Source of the DNA: CAVXXB01 sp963765585
GTDB lineage: Bacteria; Calditrichota; Calditrichia; JAJRVZ01
Direction of reading: 5' to 3'
Assembly (NCBI GenBank): GCA_963765585.1
Contig: CAVXXB010000005.1
Location: 225,306-289,305, forward strand
DNA length: 64,000 nucleotides
A program made the position numbers and the translations under genes. The notes beneath the pieces are model-generated. The model saw only the letters and a program-made list of their open reading frames with translations. It did no database searches and was not told the DNA's origin. Shown here piece by piece: positions 30,213-40,409 of this stretch (positions are counted from its first letter, which is position 1; each line of letters starts with the position of its first letter).

Positions 30213-31724
30213 ATGAATAATTTGATTCTCTGGATAAAAAATAACCGTGAAGTTTCATATTTCCTGGCCGGACTAACTCTGTTCCGTTTTTTATATTACC
30301 TGGTTATTCCCATTACACCGCAGGAAGCCTATTACTGGTACTATTCGCTCTATCCGGACCTGTCCTATTTCGATCATCCGCCCATGGTGGCCTGGTCCAT
30401 CTGGCTGGGAACCGCATTATTTGGAAAAACCATCTTTGGTGTCAAATTTATGGCCGCCATCTGGTCGCTCCTGACAAATTTGCTGTTGTATAAGACGGTG
30501 TTAATCTGTATTCATGATGGGAAGGGCGAAAAGGCCAAAGGCAAAGAGGCAAAGAGGCCGGCACTTTTTGTGGTTATCCTTTATAATCTGAGTATATTTG
30601 CCCATTTGTATGCCCTGATCATGGTGCCGGATACGCCGCTGCTTTTTTTCTGGCTGCTGGTTATCTTTTTTATCTTTTCGTATCTCAATAATGATCAGGT
30701 AAGATACCTCTATCTGGCCGGCATTGCCCTGGGATTCGGAATGATCAGCAAATACACGGCGGTGGCCATTTTACCTGCTGTTTTTCTGATCTTCTTGCTG
30801 GATAAAAATCATCGCAGGATTTTTCTCAAACCACATCCCTATCTTGCGCTGCTGCTGACCGGGCTGGTTTTTTCCATCATCATCTACTGGAATATGATGC
30901 ATGACTGGGTTTCTCTCAAATTTCAGTTTGCCGATCGCTCATCCGGCCTGAAATCCTTTCAAACGAAATATCTGTTCCAGCTGATCGCCAGCCAGATTTT
31001 TATGCTGACACCTTTGCTACTGGTACTGTTTTTTAATTCAGGTCTGAAAATAATAAAACAATGGCGCACATTGATTACCGAACGTAATCTGATGATTACC
31101 GGGGTTTTTATCGTCTTTGGATTTATCTTTATCAGCCTGCGGTCACTGGTTAAAATGAACTGGCTGCTACCGGGCTACCTGGGTTTTATCATCGCCACAG
31201 TGCTCATCTATAAAAATAGAGATATGCTCAGGTCGGTCTGGATAAAAACGGGCATCATTTCATCCATTATCCTTTTGATTGTGGCGCATATGATTCTTGT
31301 CATCCCAAACATGCCGCTTGGTGAGGGCAATACCTGGAGCGGATGGCAGGATTCGGCACAAAAAATTGCCGGGATACAAAAGCGCCTGGGGGGAGAGAAA
31401 ACAACTTTTCTATTTAGCAATTCATATAAATCTTCCGCATTGTTACGTTTTTATTTACCGGTGGATCAGGAAGTGTATGCGCAAAATATATATGGTGAAC
31501 CGGCACTGCAATTTGATATCTGGGGAATTCCGGATTCCCTGGCCGGTAAGGATGCCATCTTTATCCATACGGACCGCTATGAGTATGGTAAAAATCTGGA
31601 TGTTTTGAATATGTATTTTAGTGATATCGAGTTGATTGAAAAGTTTGAATACAAGTTTATGGATGAATATAAGACACGGACAATCTATTGTTATCTTGCA
31701 AGGGGGTACGTAGGTCGAGATTAA
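30213..31724 (+). CDS. GT39/ArnT-type membrane glycosyltransferase
   Basis: 503 residues with about 10-11 membrane helices. The N-terminal region carries the family signature: ITPQEAYYWYYS with an acidic residue after TM1, then YFDHPPMVAW and a VKFMAAIWS helix. These match PMT/ArnT (GT39/GT83) enzymes, which transfer a sugar from a polyprenyl-phosphate donor to lipid or protein at the periplasmic face. The acceptor is unknown. A charged low-complexity stretch, GKGEKAKGKEAKRP (near residue 108), lies in a predicted loop and looks like a DNA repeat expansion. The last codons are formed by a 26-bp palindrome shared with the convergent ABC permease gene. Confidence 0.82.
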   Translation: MNNLILWIKNNREVSYFLAGLTLFRFLYYLVIPITPQEAYYWYYSLYPDLSYFDHPPMVAWSIWLGTALFGKTIFGVKFMAAIWSLLTNLLLYKTVLICIHDGKGEKAKGKEAKRPALFVVILYNLSIFAHLYALIMVPDTPLLFFWLLVIFFIFSYLNNDQVRYLYLAGIALGFGMISKYTAVAILPAVFLIFLLDKNHRRIFLKPHPYLALLLTGLVFSIIIYWNMMHDWVSLKFQFADRSSGLKSFQTKYLFQLIASQIFMLTPLLLVLFFNSGLKIIKQWRTLITERNLMITGVFIVFGFIFISLRSLVKMNWLLPGYLGFIIATVLIYKNRDMLRSVWIKTGIISSIILLIVAHMILVIPNMPLGEGNTWSGWQDSAQKIAGIQKRLGGEKTTFLFSNSYKSSALLRFYLPVDQEVYAQNIYGEPALQFDIWGIPDSLAGKDAIFIHTDRYEYGKNLDVLNMYFSDIELIEKFEYKFMDEYKTRTIYCYLARGYVGRD

Positions 31725-31735
31725 TCTCGACCTAC
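31710..31735. repeat. Perfect 26-bp palindrome spanning both convergent stop codons
   Basis: Arms GTAGGTCGAGATT / AATCTCGACCTAC. The left part encodes the last residues of the glycosyltransferase (YVGRD, stop) and the right end includes the stop codon of the ABC permease. There is no U run, so it may be a mobile palindrome rather than a classical terminator. Confidence 0.7.
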
Positions 31736-32439
31736 ATGAAACTCTCACGCTTTTGCAATCTGAACAGTGCCGCCAGCGTAGCCAGAACGGCACCAATGAT
31801 CAGGTATAACCGGTTATAAAACAGCATCTCCGCCCACACCACCGGGCTTAACGAATCCGGAAAATCATAGGGATTTAAAAAGATATTCCACTCGCTCTCA
31901 TCGAGAATACCGCTTGAAATCCAAACTATTAAACCAATTAAGACCATGACCGCAGCGGTTCCCGCGCCATTCCTGATCAGTGTAGAAAACAGGAAGGCCA
32001 GGGTACCCATGAAAAATATGGGAAACATCAATTGTAATCCCATCTCAAATATGGGTACGGGTAACAGCGCCAGTGTGCTAAGCAGTCCAAGCACCAGAAT
32101 AAATGCATATACCACGATAAATATGATCAGCAGACGTAATAGCCAAACCTTATATCGATAATTTGGAATACCGAATAATACCTCAATCATGCGTGTATCC
32201 ACATCGTTCTGAATTCCAAATGTGCTGGGATAGAATATGATCAGCAGGCCGGGGAAGAGCAGCAGATTATAAACATCTGCTTCTCTGAAATATGCGTCCG
32301 GATCAAGCACAATGATGGTGGTTATCATGAGATAAAACCCAAATGCGCCCAACAGAAAAAATATAAATTTATTGGCAAATACAATCTTCAGATTATATTT
32401 GAATAACTGGACGAATATAGTGATGTAATTTTTTAACAT
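31732..32439 (-). CDS. ABC-2 type transporter permease subunit
   Basis: 235 residues with six predicted membrane helices: FIFFLLGAFGFYLMITTIIV, LLFPGLLIIFYPSTFG, LLRLLIIFIVVYAFILVLGLL, MFPIFFMGTLAFLFSTLI, AAVMVLIGLIVWISSGIL and YLIIGAVLATLAALFRL. The ABC-2 pattern includes a cytoplasmic loop after TM2 (NDVDTRMIEVLFGIP). It has no ATPase of its own next door; the adjacent upstream gene ends in an ABC ATPase domain fused to an RND pump, so that domain is the likely energy source. The gene is last in a run of same-strand efflux genes extending to 47800. Confidence 0.8.
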   Translation of the reverse strand: MLKNYITIFVQLFKYNLKIVFANKFIFFLLGAFGFYLMITTIIVLDPDAYFREADVYNLLLFPGLLIIFYPSTFGIQNDVDTRMIEVLFGIPNYRYKVWLLRLLIIFIVVYAFILVLGLLSTLALLPVPIFEMGLQLMFPIFFMGTLAFLFSTLIRNGAGTAAVMVLIGLIVWISSGILDESEWNIFLNPYDFPDSLSPVVWAEMLFYNRLYLIIGAVLATLAALFRLQKRESFM

Positions 32440-32475
32440 TGGTGTTTATATCTTTATATGAAATATTATGATTGC

Positions 32476-32526
32476 GTAGGGACACGGCATGTTGAAAATC
32501 CCGTCTTCGGGATGCCGTGTCCCTAC
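32476..32526. repeat. GTAGGGACACGGCATG palindrome with a second palindrome nested at its centre
   Basis: The outer arms GTAGGGACACGGCATG and ATGCCGTGTCCCTAC are split by TTGAAAATCCCGTCTTCGGG, itself containing a CCCG/CGGG hairpin and matching a tract at 49219-49240. Between the ABC permease and RND-ABC genes; a GTCATCCTGAA-type half element (32595-32622) follows. Confidence 0.7.
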
Positions 32527-32622
32527 GATATGATATTTATTACCTCATGATATCTTAATTAATTATTTGATATGTTCATGAATCATTTTTAATAGATCCC
32601 GAAATAAATTCGGGATGACGAA

Positions 32623-35600
32623 TCATGATCCCCGCACATGCAGCATCCTTGTGTCTCCGAGCAACCATAAATATGCATCCTCCAGTGTTGGTTTTACCTG
32701 AATGGAATCAGCAGTTGGAGATTTATCCGAAAGTATGCGCACCCTGATTTTATCTTCAATTTTAATGTGATGAATTACCTTGTAATCCTTGTTGTATTGC
32801 TCAAAATCGGCGCTGTTTATAGTGCATTGCCAGACATGGCTTTCCGCTTCTTTGGCCATCTGTATGGGTGCGCCAAGATATTTTATCACGCCATTATTTA
32901 GCACCGCAACTTTATCGCAGGAACTCGCCACATCTTCTATAATATGTGTTGAGAAGATGACGACCCTCTCCCGGCTTAATTCAACCAACAGGTTGCGGAA
33001 ACGAATTCTCTCCCGGGGATCCAGTCCGGCAGTTGGTTCATCTACAACCAGAATGCGCGGCAGATGGAGCAGGGTTTGCGCGATCCCGATACGTTGTTTC
33101 ATGCCGCCTGAGAATGAGCCGATCTTTTCATCTCTGTGCGAATCCATATGAACCGCCTGTAAAACATAGTCGATGCGTTTCTCCCGGGCATCGGTATCGG
33201 TGATATTTTTTAGTATCGCCTGATAACTTAAAAATTCATAGGAGGTCAAATTCTCGTAGGTGCCAAAATCCTGCGGCAGGTATCCGATTAAACCCTGCAA
33301 TTCTTCACGTTTTTCGGATACATCGATATCATTTATCCGGATCTTTCCATAACTTTGTTCCAGCACACCACATATTATCCGCATCAGGGTTGTTTTTCCG
33401 GCACCATTGGGACCTAGTAACCCGAACATACCATTGCCAATTTCCAAAGAAATTCCACTAAGTGCTTTGAATGGTTTTGATTTTTTTCCAATAACCGGTA
33501 TCATTTGAATCAGGCGGTAGAATCGTTTTCGTATACCGGAGAAACGTCCGGTAAGCCGGTTGATATCAACCAGGTTGTGACTGAGGCGATTCGACGTGGT
33601 ATATACGATCAGGGCAAAATACCAGAGAAAGGCGACAAATAATACCGTAAAAGTCTGTTGCCATCGCACCCAGAATATGATCAGATTTATTGCAGGGAAT
33701 CCCCATAAAATAAATTTATTTGCCCGTGACCAGAACCAGTTAAAAATTCGGAAAATTCTGCCGGTTGGCCGGGGCTTTGTGGCCGCAATCCAATGATTGC
33801 GCAAGTAAAAAATATAGAAAAATAATGGATGTACCAGTACAAACATCCAGAATCCACTGGTCAGATAAAAATAGATATAGTAGATAAGGAATCCCAGTAG
33901 CAGAAATTGCCATCCTGAAATAATAATGCGCCGCCAGTTTATCTTTCGGTCCGGAATTTGAGTTTCCTCCTGCTTATTCCATTCACGTAAAAACTTTGAG
34001 GAGGCATCATAAATTTTATACAAATTTTGGATACTGATGACGATAGCTTCATCTTTTTTAATAAACTCTGCCTGGGCCTGTCGCAGACTTTCTTTAATGA
34101 AATAGGTAATTCCCGGCACAATGAGTAACAGGATAAATAAATCGGCAAACTGCCAGATCATACTCTCCACATTGAAGTAGATCAGGAAACAGCCCAAAAC
34201 AAAAAATATGATCTGGATTATTTTTAGTTGGATACTCAGTGACTTTATCCATTCAACCATGTTCTCCAGACCGGAGTACACGGTTGGAATAAGCACCAGT
34301 GTAAAAAGGGTGCTCAGAGATAACCCGCCAATTACGGTAATGGCAAAGGGGGCTGCGATTGTGGTGATATAATCGACTTTACCCATGGCCAGGGGCATCA
34401 TCGCGGCAATGGTTGTAATAGCCGTGATGATAATCGGGCGTAAACGGGATTTTCCGGCAACGATCAGCGCCCGTGACCGGCGAAATCCATTTCTTCGCAA
34501 TATCCGGGTATAATCTATCAGGATGATGCCATTATTTACCACAATTCCCAATAGAATCAGAAATCCAATCAGGGTATTTGCATTCAGCAGCGAGTTTCCG
34601 GTAAAAATTATTGCCCAGAGAGATCCGATAGCGGCCAGGGGAATGGTAAACATGACGATAAAGGGATTTAGCAATGATTCAAATACTGATGCCAGTATCA
34701 TATAAATGAGCAGAAATGCGACACCGATCAGAAAATAGAAGTCGCTCAGATCGGCTTCACCAGCCACATTTTCGATTGCCACGCCTGTCGGGATTTCGAG
34801 CCCTTCGAGCATCTGATCTATTTCTTCACGCGATGCCTCCAGATAAGTATTTGACTCTGTCACCTCGCTAATGAACCGATACGTGATCGTTATCTGCCGT
34901 TCCTGATTTATCCGGGTTATTCCTGATCTTCCCTCTGTAAACAGTAAATTACTGATTTGCTCGAGAGGATAGGTGCCACCGGCATCAGACGGAATGAGCA
35001 ATGTACGTAAATCTGTGACATCTTTTTCTTCTTCGTCCTCATCCATGATCAGGATATCGTATTCATCGGTACCATCTTTGTACCGGATACCGCTTGATAC
35101 CTCTTTTTGAAAACTATTTAATTCATTAGCCAGAGATGCCATGCTGATATTGTATTCATTCAGCAGATTCTTATCCAGAAGGACCTGAAGTTCGGGGCGA
35201 TTTTGCGATAAATCGGATCGAACCCGGTTTATAGTGGATAGATTCTCTAACTGATATTGAATATCATCTGCGACCCGGCGCATTATTTCAAAATCACGAC
35301 CCTTAATAAGCAATTGTTCGTTTTGGCTGCCTACACCGAGCATGCTCTCGAAGGATTCACCCATCGCACCGCCACCACCGCCGCCAAACCGTTGTCCCGA
35401 TTCCGGCTCATCAAAACTCACATCGGCAGATTCAAAATCATCGATCCACTCACCAACCATACTTTTTATATCTGTGATCGTTCTTCCTGCTATAGATTCG
35501 TAATCCTCTTTGAGCGCCAGTGTAACAATTGCTTCTTCTTCATAAATCTGGGCAATCAAATCTTCAACTTCATCAATCCCCTCTAAAAGTTGTTCCAGGT

Positions 35601-37326
35601 CATTTACGGCCAGATCAGTTGATTCCAGCGTGGATCCGCTGGGCATGGTCAGATAAAGATTCAGATCCGCTGACTGAGTATCTCCCTGAATATTCAGACT
35701 AATAGCCAATGCGGTTAACAGGCTGACAAAAAACAGAAAAACTGCGCTGAGAATGGTTCGCAACGGATTCCGCATGCCGGATTTTAAGAGCAGGATATAT
35801 CTCTGTACCACACGGGCGTGAATTGAAATTTTGGCGATCTGACTCACGGCTGTTCTTTGCAGCATATAATTTGCCATCATCGGTATGAGTAACAAGGCAA
35901 CGATTAGAGAAATGACCAATGTGGAGATAATTGAAACCCCGATCTGGTACCCGATTATGCGGACCATAAAGTTTTCTGCAAACAGGAATGGTAAAAAGAC
36001 AACAACGGTGGTCACGGTCGCAGCAAAGATGGAGCGCCAGATTTCACGGGTGCCTTCTAATACCGATAATTTTGCATCTTTCTTTTGACGGTACACGCGG
36101 TAAATATTCTCCAATACCACGATGCTGTTATCTAACAGCATACCGATGGCCAGGGCCATACCAACTAATGTGAGACTGTTGAGAGTAATATCAAACGCAT
36201 AGAACAGATTGAAGGCACTAAAGACGGATATAGGTAATGCCAGACCAATTATCATCACCAGTCGCAAATTCCTGAGAAAGAACCAGAGAACCAATATGGC
36301 TATCAGACCACCCACCAATGCCAGTTCCATGATCAGATCCAGATTGTCCTCAAGATATTCGGCCGTATCCTGTTGAATGGTAATCTGCACATCGTCCGGA
36401 TCATATTTCTTGTTTATTTGGTCGATAACGCCACGTGTGGCATGTGACAGTTCAATTAGATTGTTTCTTGTGTCACGAACCAGCTGAACTGTAACAGCTT
36501 CCTGACCATTTATACGGCTGATTGAAGTCTCTTCTTTTATGTCATAACTCACTTCGGCTACGTCTTTTAACAACAGAGGTACATCCGGATCGACAACAAT
36601 ATTTTCCAGATCACTGATGCTTCGATATTCGGCAAACAGATTTACATGTGTCTTTTTTTGCTGGTCATTAATCGTACCCAGGAACATCTTATCACGATTA
36701 TTACGGGCAATCAGGTTTCGTAATTGTGATGGTCTGAGTTTATAGGCTTCACTAATTTCCTTTTTCATTACGATCTCGACAGATTTCTCATGACCGCCGA
36801 ATACTTCTACATTTGCAATACCGTCAATTGCTTCAAAGTCGTCACGAAACTCACCGTCAAAAAGATTTCTTAAACGATCAACCCCGCCATCCCCCCTGAT
36901 TTGCAGATTCATGAACATATTTGACAATTGCTGGGTATCGATCTTAAGAACGATAATAAAGAATTCTTCAGAAATCGAGGATTTAATTGCGTCTACCTTC
37001 TCCTGCAATTTCAGATAGGCGTATTTTATATTGACATCCGGATTGTAATAGACTGTGATACGGGCCTGACGACGTTGAATATATGACTCAAATTTTTCAA
37101 TTCCCTCAAGTGTACCAATGGCGCCTTCGAGCGGAATAATCGCCTGCTTTTCCATGTACTGCGGATCCATATCACGCGCGCCATTTACCTGAACAATCAG
37201 AAATGGGAGTTCCACATTGGGTAATAACTCCAGATCCAGGTTCTTATAGGAGATATAACCCAGGAGTGATAACCCGAGAAACAGCATCGAGATGAATGTG
37301 CGGCGATTTATTACAAATTCAAGCAT
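32623..37326 (-). CDS. RND efflux pump fused to an ABC transporter ATPase (1567 residues)
   Basis: One uninterrupted frame. Residues 1 to ~1035 are a complete HAE-type RND pump: TM1, porter domain, TM4 motif GMLLDNSIVVLENIY, a Gly-rich loop (QRFGGGGGGAMGE), second porter half and TM10 motif GIVVNNGIILIDY. Residues ~1035-1095 add helices. At 1097-1106 ISIQNLYKIY looks like the first strand of an ABC ATPase. About 175 residues with several membrane helices follow, and only then ALSGISLEIGNGMFGLLGP, Walker A GPNGAGKT (Lys 1311), signature SGGMKQR, Walker B ILVVDEPTAGLD and the switch His in FSTHII. The ATPase therefore seems split by a membrane insertion. It closely resembles the stand-alone ATPase at 46871-47800. 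Likely partner: the ABC permease downstream. A second RND gene ends 5 bp upstream. Confidence 0.85.
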   Translation of the reverse strand: MLEFVINRRTFISMLFLGLSLLGYISYKNLDLELLPNVELPFLIVQVNGARDMDPQYMEKQAIIPLEGAIGTLEGIEKFESYIQRRQARITVYYNPDVNIKYAYLKLQEKVDAIKSSISEEFFIIVLKIDTQQLSNMFMNLQIRGDGGVDRLRNLFDGEFRDDFEAIDGIANVEVFGGHEKSVEIVMKKEISEAYKLRPSQLRNLIARNNRDKMFLGTINDQQKKTHVNLFAEYRSISDLENIVVDPDVPLLLKDVAEVSYDIKEETSISRINGQEAVTVQLVRDTRNNLIELSHATRGVIDQINKKYDPDDVQITIQQDTAEYLEDNLDLIMELALVGGLIAILVLWFFLRNLRLVMIIGLALPISVFSAFNLFYAFDITLNSLTLVGMALAIGMLLDNSIVVLENIYRVYRQKKDAKLSVLEGTREIWRSIFAATVTTVVVFLPFLFAENFMVRIIGYQIGVSIISTLVISLIVALLLIPMMANYMLQRTAVSQIAKISIHARVVQRYILLLKSGMRNPLRTILSAVFLFFVSLLTALAISLNIQGDTQSADLNLYLTMPSGSTLESTDLAVNDLEQLLEGIDEVEDLIAQIYEEEAIVTLALKEDYESIAGRTITDIKSMVGEWIDDFESADVSFDEPESGQRFGGGGGGAMGESFESMLGVGSQNEQLLIKGRDFEIMRRVADDIQYQLENLSTINRVRSDLSQNRPELQVLLDKNLLNEYNISMASLANELNSFQKEVSSGIRYKDGTDEYDILIMDEDEEEKDVTDLRTLLIPSDAGGTYPLEQISNLLFTEGRSGITRINQERQITITYRFISEVTESNTYLEASREEIDQMLEGLEIPTGVAIENVAGEADLSDFYFLIGVAFLLIYMILASVFESLLNPFIVMFTIPLAAIGSLWAIIFTGNSLLNANTLIGFLILLGIVVNNGIILIDYTRILRRNGFRRSRALIVAGKSRLRPIIITAITTIAAMMPLAMGKVDYITTIAAPFAITVIGGLSLSTLFTLVLIPTVYSGLENMVEWIKSLSIQLKIIQIIFFVLGCFLIYFNVESMIWQFADLFILLLIVPGITYFIKESLRQAQAEFIKKDEAIVISIQNLYKIYDASSKFLREWNKQEETQIPDRKINWRRIIISGWQFLLLGFLIYYIYFYLTSGFWMFVLVHPLFFYIFYLRNHWIAATKPRPTGRIFRIFNWFWSRANKFILWGFPAINLIIFWVRWQQTFTVLFVAFLWYFALIVYTTSNRLSHNLVDINRLTGRFSGIRKRFYRLIQMIPVIGKKSKPFKALSGISLEIGNGMFGLLGPNGAGKTTLMRIICGVLEQSYGKIRINDIDVSEKREELQGLIGYLPQDFGTYENLTSYEFLSYQAILKNITDTDAREKRIDYVLQAVHMDSHRDEKIGSFSGGMKQRIGIAQTLLHLPRILVVDEPTAGLDPRERIRFRNLLVELSRERVVIFSTHIIEDVASSCDKVAVLNNGVIKYLGAPIQMAKEAESHVWQCTINSADFEQYNKDYKVIHHIKIEDKIRVRILSDKSPTADSIQVKPTLEDAYLWLLGDTRMLHVRGS

Positions 37327-37331
37327 AGTTA

Positions 37332-40300
37332 TTAAAATTTTGTCCTGATTTTATTTGCCAGGTTATCTAAAACAAAGTAGACACACGGAATAACAACCAG
37401 CGTCAACAGAGTAGAGGTGATGAGCCCGCCGATCACGGCCAGGGCCATGGGGGTTCTTAATGCCGCACTTTCTCCAATTCCAAGAGTGAGAGGCAGCAGG
37501 GCAAGAATTGTGGTTAAACTGGTCATGATGATTGGGCGGATCCTGCGTTGACCGGCTTCGACAATTGCATCATGCAATGACATTCCCTGCCTTTTTCAGC
37601 TGATTGATCGCATCCACCAGAATAATGGAATCATTCACGGCAATGCCTACGAGCAGAATAATCCCGATGTATGCCATCACATTCATGGGCATTTGTAACA
37701 CAAAGAATATTAAAATGGCACCGACGGTGGCCAGAGGTATCGTTAATAAAATAGTAAAGGGATGAATCAACGATTCGAACTGGGAAGCCAATACCATGTA
37801 AATCAGTACGATTGAAAGTAAAAGCGCAAATTTGAGATCTGAAAACGACTCCTGCCTTTTTCAGCTCTTCTCCGGAAATTTCATAACTGTAATTTGGCGG
37901 GAAATCAATTTCACTTAATTCTTCACGTATACTTTCAGCCACCTTATCCAGGGCGACATTCCCGCGCAGTTGGCCGCTGATTACGCCAATGCGTGTCTGA
38001 TTCTGCCGGTTTATTTCTTTTTCTCCGATGGTGGTTTCGATTGTGGTAATTTCTTCCAGGGGAATTCTTAACTGGCCAGAGCGGACTTGTATGTTTGCAA
38101 TTTCCTTTAAGGTCATGTCAGGCAGCTTAAGGGTAATATCCTGGAGTTCACCTTCACTCTCCCAATCACCAACGGTTCTGCCCTGGATCTGGTCACGTAC
38201 CTGATTGGCTACAGTGGTAAAATCCAGATTATATAGCCCGGCCCGGACACGGTCAAATACAACATTGATCTCCGGCCGGTCCTCATCAAAAGAGGATTCG
38301 AGATTTATGATTTCCTTAATATTTTCTAATCTCGTTTTTACTTGAGCATTTAGTGTTCGCAATGTATTCAGATCGGCACCCTTGATCTCAACGACCATGG
38401 GTGCTTTATCTGTCCCGAGTGTGGCCTGCAGAGAAGATTCCTCCTGATAATAACGGAGTTCCCAATCCGGATTTAAAGAAAGCTGAGAATTAAGATCTTC
38501 AATTATTTGCTGTGTTTTTTGCCTGGTGTCTGGTTTAAGATAAATTGAAATAATAGCGATGTTGGCATCCTGAAGTGCCGTTGAAGATTGCTCACTAATG
38601 GTCCCTGTGAGTGGTCCGACGCGCGTATATATGCTTTCAACTAAATCACCGATTTGGGCCCTGATTAAATCTTCAATTCCACGGGCAACGTTATCCATAT
38701 GCTCCAGTGAAGTACCTTCTTCCAGAATAACTTCTATCTGAAAATCCTTCGACTCTCCTTGCGGCATGAACTCGCTACCCATAAATGGTACAATTATGGC
38801 CGTTATCAAAATAAGTCCGGCACCTATTAAAATAATCCGCCAGCGGTATTGCAATGCTCGGATGAGCAATTTTTTATACCAGTTAAATGAAAATGATTTA
38901 TCTTCTATTTTTCCAGGCTTATTTTTTAGAAAACGGTGCGACAACATAGGGATTAAAAATATAGCGACCGCCAAAGATGAGATCAGCGAAAAGGCTACCG
39001 TCCAGGCCTGGTCTTTAAATAATTCTCCGGCTGCGCCATGCAAATAAACAATGGGTAAAAATACGACAATCGTAGTAATGGTTGATGCCGTAATAGCACC
39101 TGCCACCTGGGCGGTTCCGTCAACCACGGCGTCGCGGAGAGATGAACCCCCTTCCAGATTCCTGAATATGCTCTCCATTACAACGATCGCATTATCCACC
39201 AGCATCCCTGCGCCCAGGGCCAGACCTCCCAAAGTCATTATATTCAGAGTCAGCCCGTTAAAATACATCAGGTTAAAAGTGGCAATAATTGAAATGGGTA
39301 TGGCAATACTGATGATTGCAGTGGTTCCTATTCTACGCAGGAAGATATACAAAACAAACACAGCCAGTAATATACCGAACAGGGCCGTCTGTTCGACTTC
39401 ATTAATGGCCAGTTCGATAAATGCAGCCTGGTTTTGTAATATATGAAACTGGTAACCGGGTAATGCCTGTTTCAGTTGCACCAGACTCAGGTTTAAATCA
39501 TCCACAGCTTTGACCGTGTTATACCGGGTTTCCTTATATATGGCTAAGGCGACGCAGCGTACTTCATTTATCCGGACAATATTTTCCGGTTCCTTGTTAA
39601 CATAGTTTATTTCTGCAATATCTTTTAAAAAAATGGGAATCATTTCCTGATCTGTGTCAGAAGCCTGTTGTCCAACAATAACATTGCCGATATCTTCAAT
39701 GGTTTTAAATTCCCCAACGCCTTTTATAATATATTTAAGACCAAGCTCAACAATTGATCCACCGGAGGCGGTAATATTGGAGCTCTGAATTTTTGATGAA
39801 ATAGTGGACATATCCAGATCATGGGCATCCATCAGATAATGTGATGTTTGCACAACCACTTCTTTTTCTTCTGCGCCGATAATCTCAACAGCGGCAATCC
39901 CTTCCAATCTTGTGATTTCATTGCGTAAATAGTTTTCGGCGATTTTTCTTCAGCTCGTCCATATCCCGGATTTCAGGATGTGACAATCCGATCAACATAA
40001 CCGGTCTTGAATTGGGATCATGCTGACTTAGGGTGATCTCTTCAATATCTGAATTCTGACTGAAAGTGGAGATACTTTTTTGCAGATCTAAAAACGACTC
40101 ATCCATATCCGCATCCCAGCCATATTCAACCGTAATCTGTGCGGTACCTACCTTTGAAATTGATGAAACATTGGTAACTTTCTTCTGGCGAATGGCCAGA
40201 CTCTCAATCTGTTCAACAAATTGCCGCTCCATTTCTTCCGGTGGACGTTCCCCCGCTTTCAATTCAATAAATATCCGGGGATTATTCAAATCCGGAAACA

Positions 40301-40409
40301 GATCGACACCCAAGTTGGTGAACGAAATATATCCTAACAGGATAACACCAAGCACAAACATCAATACTGTGACGGGATAGTTAACTGAAAATTCGCTAAA
40401 TTTTTTCAT
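37332..40409 (-). CDS. RND efflux pump, three frameshifts
   Basis: Reconstructed length 1024 residues after removing one A from three A5 runs (plus-strand T5 at 39945-39949, 37857-37861 and 37592-37596). Each repair restores family sequence: DELKKIAENYLRNEITRLEG, EELKRQESFSDLKFALL and INQLKRQGMSLHDAIVEAG. Order: TM1 (PVTVLMFVLGVILLGYISF), porter domain, TM4 motif GMLVDNAIVVMES, TM5-6, second porter half, TM7-12 with GIAVNDSIILVDAI. It sits 5 bp before the RND-ABC fusion gene, so both pumps are probably translated from one message, perhaps forming a heteromeric trimer as in MdtBC. Two of the shifts lie in the same 16-mer. Sequencing error is likely. Confidence 0.83.
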
